Positions 1 to 10,658 of a stretch of 64,000 nt of DNA are shown piece after piece. Source of the DNA: Pezicula radicicola. Its lineage: Eukaryota > Ascomycota > Leotiomycetes > Helotiales > Dermateaceae. The translations under genes were made by a program, and so were the position numbers. Position 1 is the stretch's first letter. Every line of letters begins with the position of its first letter. The notes beneath the pieces are model-generated. The model was not told the origin of the DNA. It ran no database searches and was given only the letters and a program-made list of their open reading frames with translations. The DNA is taken from NCBI GenBank assembly GCA_003008705.1, contig PDUO01000022.1, positions 272,549 through 336,548 of the forward strand, read 5' to 3'.

Positions 1-508
1 GCTGCCTCTTGGGACAGCTATTCTCCTACGTTCATAAAACATGCACTTTGTACGCGTCGATTCTATTACACCATAAGACACTCATGTGATTTTCACATCT
101 TTGCATATCATTATCTGGGATGAACAACAGGGTAGCCAGCAGCAACCTCACTTTCTGTTCTTAAACCCACTAACCACTTGTGAGAGTTAGGTATTGGCGA
201 TGAATAGGCAAGGAAGTCGCCAACAATGGAAACAAATGACAATTTGGTCTCCCAGCTAAGACAAGTGGCCAAGTATTATGCACAAGACCACAGATGTCTG
301 GCTCATTTCAGTTCACAGAGCCAAAGGAGTCAACACTGTATTGCGTAGAAGTCTCTTAGACATTTCTTACTACTTTGATTAACAATGAGGTTCCGCAGCA
401 GCTCGACAGTTTGTGCTTACTTCCCAGCACTCAACTGGTTGAGAGTAACCAAATTTAAAGTGACTAACCTCATAACCGTCTGATATAAATTATAGCCGCC
501 ATCCTCTT
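1..508. other. Left-edge stretch without a recognised gene
   Basis: No open frame with recognisable protein character, RNA gene or repeat is seen here. It probably holds the 3' flank of the minus-strand gene that ends at 509. Confidence 0.5.
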
Positions 509-1355
509 CTACTCCCTTTCACTTTCTCCAAGTGCTCTTGAACCGGTTTCGCGGTTTTCCTGTGCCAAGAACCTCGCATATTCTGCTTCTTCTTCTTCTT
601 CATTTCTCCCACCCGATTCTAATTCTTCTTCACGTGCAGCCCTTATAAAACGATCAATTTCGTCGATACCGTCATCGGGTATGGTGTCTGAGGACTGTGC
701 TTCGTCCTCGCCATTTCCCGCCTCTACCAAGAACCCCGCATGTTCTGCTTGTTCTTCATCATTTCTCCTACCCGATTCTAATTCTTCTTCACGTGCAGCC
801 ATTATGAAACGGTCAATTTCGTCGATACCGTCATTGGATTTGATGTTGGAGGACTGTCCCTGGTATTGGCCGTTACCTGCGAGTGCTTCCTGTGTATTTG
901 AGTTAATCAAGCTATTCCAATGATTCAAAGAAGACAAGCAAGCAACCTCCTCTCTCTTCTTATTCTCATTGTACAGCATTTCCATATTCTCTCTGCGATA
1001 CTTCATACCGTCCTTAAATGATTTTTGCGTTTTGAATGCCTTACGCCCCCAGTTGAATCCCATTTCAAGCCATTTATCGTATATCTTGTTTTCGTCCCTC
1101 CATTCCAGTCCTTCCAAGCCTACTATCTTCATAGCATCGAAGTAATCCTTGTATACTATGCACATTTATTAGCCTTGAGTTACTGAAACCAGTCCTAAAC
1201 TTGAGAATGAAAAAGGTCGTACCTTTGAGATGCCTACCATACCTATCCCTTTGATCAGGCCTGAGAAAGCGAAGCTGATTAGCCTCAACAAACCCGACTG
1301 GCGTTTGGTCATTCAGGATGAGGAAATTTTCCCAAGTTGAAAGTGGTAGAGTCAT
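509..1355 (-). CDS. Hypothetical protein with duplicated acidic helical repeat (two exons)
   Basis: I do not recognise a family. Exon 1 is 1355..1223 and exon 2 is 1155..509, joined across a 67-nt intron (donor GTACGA, acceptor GCATAG) in phase 1, giving about 259 residues. The ATG at 1165 lies across the splice site, so a start at 1355 is preferred. The N-terminal 45 residues are globular-looking (MTLPLSTWENFLILND...). The middle is charged (KYRRENMEMLYNENKKREE). The C-terminal half holds two near-identical copies of the motif DDGIDEIDRFI-AAREEELESG about 53 residues apart, separated by Glu-rich linkers. The DNA copies start near 626 and 785 on the plus strand. The protein is probably soluble: no signal peptide or membrane segment is seen. 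Coding status rests on the clean phase-compatible splice and on the amino-acid-level conservation between the two repeats. Confidence 0.6.
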
Positions 1356-3142
1356 GTTGATCGTTTGTATGAATTCCCAAATATGTTATGGTTGGATGAT
1401 GATCGGATAATGGCTGGATGACGGCTGGATGATGATAATTGAATGACGAATGAAGATGAAGGAAGAGTGTTGACGAAACCAACTCAAGGCTACAAAAGAG
1501 AAAGGTGGGCAGCTCCTCCCAGAATGGCAACCACGCCAGTCGTCAACGCAACCTTTTGCAAGGTAGGAACAAAGTAACCACGACTACCTCAAAAGCGGAA
1601 ACATATATTGCTATCTCAAATTTGAAAATTCTCATCGTTGTTTCTAGAATATACCACTGATGCGATGAATACAAAACCCTTGAATTATTAACAAGACCTT
1701 TGTCATTGAATTGGTTTGTGTATGTCCAAGACAATTTTATGAAATACCAAGGAGACATGGCGATGAATTCAAGCTGAGGGACGAAGACGGGATGGTGCAA
1801 CTACGACTTGTTACCTTGATCCGGCCAAAACCAAAGAGGTAATCGCAAACCTTTACGACAAAGTAATCCGTTTCATTGTCGTATTGTGCACTTCCAAGAT
1901 AAACCTAGAACTCAACGGAATACCAAAACGTAACCAAGAATTTAAAACCTAGGGCTGCCAAGGAAACTGAACAACTATAGCCTACTATCTCAATCACCTC
2001 AATAAGCAATCGAAGACCTTAAGAAAAATAGCCTCTTTAAACCTCGCTTGTAGACCTCTAAGACACTGCAATACCAAAACACACGAGGACTCCAAACCAA
2101 AAGAAAAGAAAGAGAGGGGGAAATAGAGCAGGTACTATCTGCTTTTTCAACCCTTCGATCACTTTGCGCAACTCAAGAGAGGTAATTGAGGACTCGCCCT
2201 CGCGATACATAACCCCCTTTCCACCTCGCTTAACAACCCATTTCAAAAGCAACAATCCCCTTCTTACAAAAACTATACAAGAAACTAATAAACAAAACAT
2301 CAAAAGTTTGAGAAGTTTTCTTAATTACTAACCTAGGCTAGATGAATTGAAAAAATTGTAGAGAATCAAAGGGCTCAAGTGACGAATCACTAGGAGGACA
2401 AACTTAACTAAAGTTCACGGGGGATTACCTATGCTTACCAAGTTCACTATTACTATGATACTAGACTTTAATTGTTTTCAACTATAACCAACCACCAATC
2501 AGAGTCAAGGTAATATTGCCGTTGTTTCAGTTTGTTGGTGAGGCGAGTTCGGATTAAGCTACAAGGTCAAGACCGGAAAGAAGGGAGGAGGTCAATTACG
2601 GCGAGATTCTTCAATTACTAACTAGTAGATATTGGAAGACTACATTAACTACCTTGATATCGTGCAATTCTAATTCTTAAATCGGTGACATCCATGCCAT
2701 GAACTTCAAGGCTCCAGCCAAATTACTCATTACCTTCCTTGAAACTTCTTTCCTAAAGATGCCTAAATAAATAGTAGACTATTAACGCTTCGTAATTCAT
2801 GTCGACATGCCGACAATAAACGCGCTGAAAACCCTTCCCCAGAAGCTGGTATTTACTCCCTTGAACTCATATTATAATAGGAGTTCATAAGACACCAGTG
2901 TCTCCGTCTGGAGCCTCTGGCTCGGATGATGATGGCGATGTTTTTCTTTTTCCCCAGCCCTCCAGTCTTGCCGTACCGAATCCAATTCCCATTCCGATTC
3001 CATTAGCCTTCACCAGAAATCCCCGCCTTTTTCGGCATGGACGCCAATCATTCCCAATTATCTCCTAAAAAGTCCTTCTAGAACCTTTTCGATACCATTT
3101 CCTCAGAGCGCCAACGCAATTCAACCCAATCCTTTATTATAT
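1356..3142. other. AT-rich intergenic region
   Basis: No recognisable gene. A minus-strand ORF at 2303..2058 (81 residues) ends in a hydrophobic segment (PPLFLFFWFGVLVCFG) that could be a membrane anchor, but no start context, family or partner exon supports it. The 3' end of the downstream minus-strand gene would lie near 3100. Confidence 0.4.
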
Positions 3143-4482
3143 TCATGGCCTTACACGACTCTCATGACTAATCCGTATATCAACCGTCCGATGAATCTCA
3201 TTACTACCTAAAATACACTCCTGGCTACCATTACCTACGCCACGAATATGAACCTCAACCGACCTCTTAGCACTCGCCCCAGATTCATGCGCACTCTCCT
3301 CATCAGTATTCTTATTCGGCTCACCGGAAACTATACTCGCATCCCAGTCATTCGAAGGGAGATCATTGCGAAGATTCATTTGTATTGGGTGTGAATCGTT
3401 TGCGGGCGTTTCGTTGGTGTATGTTGTGCTGAAGCCTGCAATTTTGAGGGCGCGGAGAAGTGGTCGGATTGTTACGAGGGATGCGGCTACTATTGCTACG
3501 CCGGGTTCGACTAGTGTCCAAACCATTGGAGGTGTTCCTGCATCTGAGCAGTGACAATAGTTGTAAGTAGATGTAGCTTTTGTAAGTATGGGGGAGTCAC
3601 TTACAGAGAATATCGTCGACGTTAGTAAGATCAACGAGAAATTTGAGACGTATGAGAGTGGCAATGCTGGCACTTGAACACGGATATATCAGCAAAGTTC
3701 CTATGGATATCAGGTGGAAGTATTTGACTTACAAAACTCCTAACGATAGGATCATACCAACTGTAATCTTTGTTTGTGAATTCATCTTTGAATTCCAAAT
3801 CATAGGAATCGGTAGAAGTGCATAAAGCCAATCGGTGAGGATGTTGAGGACGGAGATAGAGTAAGCAGCGCTGACAATACTACCTGTCCCTACACATTTT
3901 GCTCCCTTAATCGTGAGATCCCATTGTGCTTGAACTGGTGTGCATTGGAAGATGTCATAGATAAAGATACCCATTGACCAGAGGGTGACAATGACCATGC
4001 TTATTTTTAGGATCCAGATGTAGCTTTTTTGAACTGCTATTCTGAGAAGAAGAACGCATATGCTTAGTTTGATGAACATCATGTTTGCTACATAAGTGAG
4101 TGTTGCAAGAGCTTGATACTGATGAATTAGTTAGTTGATAACACAAATCTAAGTGCAGAACGGTATATCACCTTTAGAGCTTCAATTAAGTCTTTAAGAG
4201 CTAAGCTGTCGTTATGTCTACCAAGGCCATAGTGGATGCCTCTTAGAATAAAAGCGCAAGATATACTGAAGACAATCTGTCAAGATGTCAGTTTAGCTGG
4301 ACCAAGAGATGAGAGGTAGTCAAGCTTGCCTGTGAGATTAACATGAGCCAGTCATCAGCTTGGAAAGCTTTCGTGAGCTTGATTCGCACAAAGCATCGAA
4401 GACCAACTGCAATGTACGTGAAGACCAAGAACAATATGGAGACAGCAACGAGTTGGTCGCCATTATATTCGGATGAAGACAT
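3143..4482 (-). CDS. Rhodopsin-domain integral membrane protein (PTH11-like, Fung_rhodopsin)
   Basis: A seven-helix-type plasma-membrane protein of the large fungal family often called PTH11-like receptors. Ligand and role are unknown. Five exons: 4482..4330, 4276..4172, 4118..3733, 3672..3605, 3543..3143, encoding 370 residues. Family marks include ADDWLMLISQ after the second helix, GIHYGLGRHND, the helix YVANMMFIKLSICVLLLRI, WSMGIFIYDIFQCTPVQAQW with the family's conserved Cys, NILTDWLYALLPIPMIW, GVFASIATLIRLKFL and AGTPPMVWTLVEPGVAI followed by TIRPLLR. The last ~100 residues form a polar, Ser/Asn/Glu-rich cytoplasmic tail. Intron 1 has a GC donor (CAG|GCAAGC) and removing it restores the expected LISQ-IVFSISCAF junction. 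The other introns are 53-61 nt with GT..AG ends. All phases agree and the sum of the exons is a multiple of three. Family assignment is firm; the exon model is by eye. Confidence 0.88.
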
Positions 4483-5507
4483 CTGACTTTATTGCTAGAT
4501 TAGACGCCGGTGATTTCTTTTTAGGATAGATGGAGCTGTAGATATCCTTAGGATTCGGATACAAGAGTTATAACGTTGAGAAAATCGAACCCGGCGGTGG
4601 TGGACGAGTTTGGTGGTTCTGCGGTATCGAGACGGACTGATTTTATACATGGTAACCTAAGTATGGCGAGATGTGAAAAAGAGCTAGAGAAGGACTAAGG
4701 GAACGCGTTCATTTTCCCAAGTGGCAGTTACAACAGGTACCGTTTGGCTGCTCTAGTAGCAACTACTACAAAGTGGTGGAGTGCTTATAAGTAAGCTAGA
4801 AGTTGTTTTCCCACCCTTTCACATCGGAACTAATAATATGATAGCATCGAGGATAACCCTTATTTTCTAATTGACTTCCTGCCGTCATCCCAACAGAAGA
4901 CATTCCGTGCGCCTAGTGGCTGGCATAGCCTTGCCGCTAGATTCTTCTACTAGATCAAGAACTTATTCGCATGCAGCTCTCACGTGCGAATGCCTAACGT
5001 CGGAAGGATGGGTATGATACTGGTAGAAATGGTGACACGATATTTCCCCGGTGTGGATGATCATGCGGGATAACTCCGAGAGAACGAATATGCCTTTACA
5101 AGATGAGCTGGTCTCTGAGTTATCTTAACGAAAGTTTGGCCGAAGTTTTTTATTGACTGCTTAATATTTGGACTTCACCAGATCTCCAAGCATTCGCATT
5201 GACTTTATAGCAGGGCACAGGGAGCCTCCTAGTATTTTACGCAGATCTACGCGAGGCACTTGGAACACTGATATAAAATACAATCGAATACAATCGGCTC
5301 CTTGAGGTCGGGAATAATGATCAATGGTGGCTGATATTGAAGAATTCTAGGTCTCGACCTTGAGATTTGGAGATCAAACTGGGCTGATAATTCGATGTTT
5401 AGACAAACGTGAGTCGCGGCACATATATTATTACGAGGCTAATCGACAGAAATTTGGGACCAGTACCCAGACACCAAAGCGGCAGTGGATATCTGAATCA
5501 ATAGACA
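4483..5507. other. Upstream/intergenic DNA
   Basis: No convincing gene. It contains the promoter side of the rhodopsin-domain gene and AT-rich DNA leading into an inverted-repeat element. Confidence 0.4.
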
Positions 5508-5874
5508 GTTTCAGTAGAAATAATTTTATTGTAGAGTAGTCCAGTAGGCTTAAAGCATGCACAAATTTTAGGGTTTGCACAATATGTACACAAAAGAACA
5601 TACCGACAAGCCACAGTTGATGTAGACGGCTACATTGCTTTTTATTGTAGAAAGTTCTACAAGGACCCTATTTATTGTATATAATAAATGGGGCCTCTGT
5701 AGATAATTCATATTGTAGAAATATTGTAGCTTTAGCGAAGCCTTGTTGTAATTGTCCTTTGAAAGCCAAAGCTCCATATCTGCCTCAGTTCTGCCTTAAA
5801 GTGCACAATTGTGTTCCCCCCCCCTGTAAGGTGTGCTGCTTCTTATTCTACAATAGAATATATTCTACTGAAAC
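5508..5874. mobile_element. Inverted-repeat element with 28-bp terminal repeats (MITE-like)
   Basis: The left terminus 5508-5535 begins GTTTCAGTAGAA. The reverse complement of the right terminus 5847-5874 begins with the same 12 bases and matches at about 24 of 28 positions. The roughly 367-bp unit has no coding capacity and repeats the word TTGTAGA several times inside. This is the build of a non-autonomous DNA transposon or fold-back element. A clear target-site duplication was not found. Confidence 0.55.
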
Positions 5875-5906
5875 CGTTTAATAAGTAGCACGGTATCGTA
5901 GATTCT

Positions 5907-6040
5907 AAGCAAATTCATAATTCACTAGTCGGGATTGCCCTTGTAATGTACCCTGAAAGGTGAGGAGAATCGCGTGACATGCGTCACTTTTCAGGGCTTA
6001 TTACAAGGGCGATCCCGACTAGTGAATTATGAATTTGCTT
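5907..6040. repeat. Near-perfect 57-bp inverted repeat (fold-back element)
   Basis: The arms 5907-5963 and 5984-6040 both read AAGCAAATTCATAATTCACT outward-in and differ at only a few positions across 57 bp, with a 20-bp centre. The whole could fold into one long hairpin. It lies 32 bp after the preceding inverted-repeat element. No coding capacity, and no clear target duplication at its edges. Confidence 0.75.
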
Positions 6041-6901
6041 GAAACTTACGGTACTTGGGTCGGCGATCCGATTCGCGACATCGATCTCCTAGACACACTT
6101 CGGCGCTATCTCTTCTTTCGTCGCAACGGCAATAATTGATTTTTTTTTTTGTGGTGTTGGAAGTACGTGGAGCGCCTCGTAAACCTCTGGTGGTATGAGA
6201 AGATAATTGCCCTGAACGACATTATCTGGTCAACAGCGTGAAGCCTGAAGGGTCGTGTGACATCCCCGCCGCTTGCCGATGCCTTCTCCAGATGTCTCTT
6301 GGGCCGTCTCGCACCTTCGTATTTTCTTCTATCTTCTCATATGACTCGTGGAAATTAGAACAGCTTTTTTCCAACCGCAGTTTGGTATCATCCATGATCC
6401 CGAAGATACCAATATTTATCTATGGGATGATGTGCCCATGAGAGCTCCGTATGTTTCTGGCTTTTTCCTTTTCAAGCTTTTTGCTGTACGGGTAGATTCG
6501 TGTTATTTCCTTGATAATCTCAAGACCTTCAGTTCGATGAGGATCGAGCTGTATTCCTGCTGCAATTTATTTGGACACAAATCTTGCCTGTCAAAGTAGA
6601 CTTCTGTTTCGCCGAACTAAGCTCATGTTTATCCCTGAACGTGCCGCCACTGAAGACTTGTGGAGTACAACTATCATTACTCCACAGGCGGGCTTATCTC
6701 AAGCTAGTATAATGCCATCTCATGGAGGTAGAATATTGACAATACAGGAGCTTAGTGCTACATGCGCATCGACTGGACTGTAGAGTACTGTGTGCGAAAT
6801 GACTCATGTAAATCTGCGTACTTCTCGGAAGACAGCATTGCTGTAGAGTCGAAACTTCGGATGGACAATATCTTAGCTCTACTTTCGCTTTTGGAGGCTC
6901 T
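6041..6901. other. Intergenic stretch without a recognised gene
   Basis: Several short overlapping plus-strand ORFs (for example 6238..6441 and 6348..6599) give peptides with no recognisable family and no consistent splicing. A T-run lies near 6139-6150. This could be gene relic or plain intergenic DNA. Confidence 0.35.
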
Positions 6902-7705
6902 TCAGCTTTCATGCCTCTTCATAATGAAGCCGAAATATTCAAAGCCACCCGCTCCATCAGGGTCATCCAACACCTCTACTGAGAGAGACCACTTTTCTTC
7001 TCGTACGAGCAATGGCTTCATGAAGTGTGTTTGGCGATAAGTGATATAAAGCCATTCTCCTCCTGGCTTTAAAACCCTTGCAACCTAAATACACCGTCAG
7101 ATTGAGGCTGATACATGATTGAAAACAGTCCTCCATACCTCATCAATATACTTGCCCACGTTATTTCGAACTTCTTGCGGAGGGTCCCAGGGAGAGCCAT
7201 GTATCATTGCATCCAATGTACCCTTATCTATGGCAACATCAACCGAAGCAGTTGGCAGCTGCAGATCTCGCACATCCATAACCTCCCAACGAGTCTCCAG
7301 TGCGGAGTATTTTAACTTCATCGCATCAATAACGACTTGAGAGAAATCAACGCTTGTTTGATTCGTATAGCCAAGAGCATGCAGGTCGGCTGTCAATGTC
7401 TGAAGGAGCACGTGATATCAGTGCAGTCCAGATGCAATCCAGTCGATGAATGTTGGCAAAAGGACATATCGAATGAAAATACTCACACTGTTACCGCAAC
7501 CTAAATGTAGCATGTGGCAGGCACTTGGTGGTGGTGGCAGATGCTTTTCAAAGAAAGGACGAAGCTTGTGGAAGTCGCGGAACCACTCGAAGGACTCAAG
7601 CACTGCTTGAGTACTGGTATCCCCCTTCTTTTGCTCAGAGCTGTATCGTTCATCCCAATACTTGGCATGTGCCAGCTCTTTGACCTCCTTCTCGGACATG
7701 GCCAT
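6902..7705 (-). CDS. eEF1A lysine methyltransferase-like protein (EEF1AKMT4/METTL13-type)
   Basis: An S-adenosylmethionine-dependent class I methyltransferase. The family homologue EEF1AKMT4 modifies a lysine of elongation factor 1A in the cytosol, and the substrate here is inferred by similarity. Three exons: 7705..7487, 7399..7139, 7084..6902, giving 220 residues, about the usual family size. The N-terminus AKYWDERYSSE and the FEWFRDF motif are typical. Motif I is LHLGCGNS, the SAM-ribose acidic strand is TSVDFSQVVI, then WEVMDVRDLQLP and the post-I motif VDVAIDKGTLDAM. The third exon supplies ARVLKPGGEWLYITYRQ and ends FGFIMKRHES. Introns are 87 and 54 nt with GT..AG ends. Removing them joins CGNS to the helix TADLHALGY, and KYIDE to VARVLKPGG, both as expected. 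Confident on family, less so on exact substrate. Confidence 0.88.
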
Positions 7706-9372
7706 TCTGGGACGAGATGATGCAGTCTTGAGTTTGAGATGTCTCAGTGGGTAATATTATTATTGAAGGTGATGCGACAAACCAACACCAACAAAATTTA
7801 ACTTGCACCAGTCGCTTAACTGGTTGCTTACTAAGCATCTTGATCTTGATCACCAGTTCCTCCCTCCCCCTTTCTTTTGCAGATGAAATTCTGTCAATCA
7901 CGAATCTCGTGTACGACCAGTATAGCCTCATTTCCACTGCCCGCCATAGCCTCTAATTTGTGGAGGATCGGTGCACTGGTGGCTTAGTAATTTGACATCA
8001 AAAACAGCTGGATTTTTTATTTCGCTGCGTGCTATAGTTTCCCAAGAATTCCCCCAGATATACAGGTAACTTTTTAAGGACAAAACTACCGACTCTCCCA
8101 CCTCAGTTTTATTTCGTCACGAGGTTCTCTCTCAATCAAAGTCTATTATTTATTTAAAATGAGCAAAAAAAGAAGCAACAAGTATGTCTGTGAAGTAAAG
8201 TCCTTTTGTTTTTTGGTTGAGCGGGTTTCTCTTAGCTAACACGGTGAGCCCTTTTGAATCCAAAGGACATGGCTATCGACGCTTTCGAGTCTTTTTCTTT
8301 ACCTTAGAATCACTTGATTAGCTTTGGACTCTTTCAGCCAAACGCTCCAAGACCAGCAGCTGCAATTTGGAAAGCTACTTCGCCTCAGCACAAATAAGGT
8401 ACAATTATAAGAACACGCAAGGTGGTCACAAGTCTCTTAGCCCAAAGTTCCGCCTTGGGTCTATCCTCATGTCCCTCGAGGTTTTGCTTTTGTATTTGTC
8501 GTCAAGGATAGTTGGAGCACCTTGACTTTTGCAATCGGTATTCCGTCACAGAAACTATGGCACTGGGTTCAATATTTGGTCCCTTGTTCAGTCTTTCTAG
8601 TGCGGTAGGAGTACAAAAGAGGGTTCGGAACGAAGCAATCCCATTAGATTCGCATTAGCTCGCCTACATTCCCAATAGCAGGTACTTCAAACTTTTCAGT
8701 ATTGCGGTCGCGATAACTGTAGAGGTAGCATCACAGCACAAAACACTTGTCAGTACTACCGCGAAACTATTTGCGACAGGCACCAAAAATCGCCATAAAT
8801 AGCTTTTCATCTACATAGGCAGAGATTGGCAATAAATTAAGTAGTAGGAAGAACGAGACAATGCCTTTAGAACCGACTACACGGTCGGACCAGTCATTGA
8901 AAACGAGATGATTATAATGAGGCTCCGATCAAAGGAACTCAAGCTTCGGATAGCATGTGGGCTGAAACGGATCCAGGTGGGAAAGGTTTAAGGGATAGCA
9001 GCAGGAAACAAAGACGCCAAATATTAGTGCAATTAGAGGACACGGCAAACAGAATGAACAGAAAGAACAGCCGTGCCAAACAGTTCGTTTCGAGAACGCT
9101 CCAACAGCAGGGGTGATAAGATGTGACTTACAGAAATGATTCTCTGAGAAAATGAAGTGGGAAAGGACTCAACTTGAGATGAAATGCCTAGGCTACTTAG
9201 TATAACGCGTCCCATATCGATATCAGTAGCCATAAACTCCAGAATCCCCAAGATTCTTGTGGTCAGATAAGAAAGCAATGCTTCCGTATCTCCGCATAGG
9301 GTGTTTGTTACTCCAGATAAATTGACAATCCCTATGTACACAGCCCAGTTCCCTGCCTACAACCACAACGAC
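7706..9372. other. Intergenic region between two minus-strand genes
   Basis: No convincing gene. A short ATG frame at 8160 (MSKKRSNK) is followed by GTATGT, a good donor, but I cannot find a downstream exon with family character. A minus-strand ORF at 9341..9033 is most likely in the 3' flank of the complex I subunit gene. Confidence 0.35.
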
Positions 9373-10180
9373 TCAATGATGAGCGTAAATCTGTTTCTTC
9401 CGTAGGTGGACTGGTGTCGTGCCTTCGGGCGTATCTGGGATAATCTTTTCGAGTTTCTAATAGGGAACAATTTTATCAGTTTCCACCTCACACAATTAAC
9501 TTAGGAGGATCAAGATGTAATTGGCTCACCAGGTTATCGAAAACGCATTTGTTTAGCTTCCATTCTGCGGGCCGGCATTGCCAGAGTTGGTGGTTGTTGT
9601 TGTCTAGGCACTGCCAGTGCTTGCGGAACTCAGTCAAGCAATGCTTGTTTACATCCTCAATCCTGTATAGTAGTGCATATCAGCATTCGTTTCTGTTTTG
9701 TTGGCCAATCCCATTGTTCCAATCTGACAATGGCATGGGCGTGTCGCAGTAGCATCGTTCCTCATTGAGTCTGTTGTTGTCCTTGTCCACACTGACATGA
9801 TGCTTCAAGGAGCGCAGAATTATATTTCTCCCAACCTGAATGCCCAAAAGAATAAATCTTCCACTCACACGCTCTTTGCACACCTGGTGACTCGCCGCCC
9901 CTCCTTCAAACATGAAATTTCGCCCTTGCCGGGATTCTCGTCTTTGCATTGCATGAAATCGTCATTGTATGCTCTACATCTCGCCCCAATGAAGAAACTC
10001 GCGGATAGCAATGGCGCTGAACTGGTTCCGACCTCTTTGACTGGTGGGATCTCAGCAGGTAGGGGAGTTGTATCGACCAAGACAGCCTGGTTGAATCTGC
10101 GATTGCGCATTAGTAAGGGCTTCGGACAGGGTGGTAATAATGGGGATGTATCAGCTTCACCTTGGTTGACGTTCGGCCAT
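9373..10180 (-). CDS. nuo20.8: NADH:ubiquinone oxidoreductase 20.8 kDa subunit (NDUFA8/PGIV homologue)
   Basis: An accessory subunit of respiratory complex I with twin CX9C (CHCH) motifs, located on the intermembrane-space side of the mitochondrial inner membrane. Four exons: 10180..10161, 10096..9869, 9662..9530, 9456..9373, giving 154 residues. The short first exon encodes MAERQPR and joins to FNQAVLVDTTPLPAEIPPV. A longer in-frame ATG at 10257 reads through the first intron and gives a Pro/Thr-rich leader unlike the family, so it is rejected. Family signature: SSAPLLSASFFIGARC, YNDDFMQCK, SCLKEGRRVTRC, then DVNKHCLTEFRKHWQCLDNN, LWQCRPAEWKLNKCVFDNL and a C-terminal PVHLRKKQIYA. The paired cysteines are all present. 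Introns are 64, 206 and 73 nt. It is transcribed divergently from the nucleoporin gene. Confidence 0.92.
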
Positions 10181-10658
10181 ATTTGGAGAGTCGTGGTGAC
10201 AGGAGGGGTTCGTGGGGACACAATTGGTGGTTTGGAGTTCGAACCTGAAGCTGTCAAGCTTGAAGTGAGGTCAGGAACACGTCAACGCTGATTGGCTGCC
10301 AAAGCGAGTGCATCGCGAAAGCAGAGCTCTGTCGTAGGCCTTCAACTCGACAACATTTTTTGGCGTTTGCGCACCTCCACACCCTTTTCCCTAGCGCATT
10401 CACCTTTGTATTCTTGAATCGATCTCTGATAACCATTAACTTGGATGTCAACTTCTTGAAATTTTAACTGTCGTATTAGGATCAACACAGCTCATTCCTA
10501 CGGCGCGATCCCTACCTCTCCAACCCTTTGAACGCGCCTCGCGACATCCAGGTCCCAAGGCTGCGAAAGTTGGCGCAACGGCATACGATATCAATTTCTC
10601 TCCTTGTATCAGCCATTAACATCACTACATAAGCCCAAATCAACTCTACTTGCCCACG
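10181..10658. promoter_or_regulatory. Shared divergent promoter region
   Basis: About 480 bp separates the start codons of the complex I subunit (minus) and the nucleoporin (plus). It should contain both promoters and 5' leaders. No specific factor site is asserted. Confidence 0.5.

Noticed and set aside
9530..9545. Apparent one-base deletion in the complex I subunit at the CVFDNL codons
   Set aside because: On re-reading, the plus strand has four A residues there (TCGAAAACGC), so the exon is intact and in phase; the first impression was a misreading across a line break.
10161..10257. Longer N-terminus for the complex I subunit from the ATG at 10257
   Set aside because: It reads through a clean 64-nt intron and yields a Pro/Thr-rich leader unlike the family. 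The spliced start at 10180 gives MAERQPRFNQAVL, as expected.
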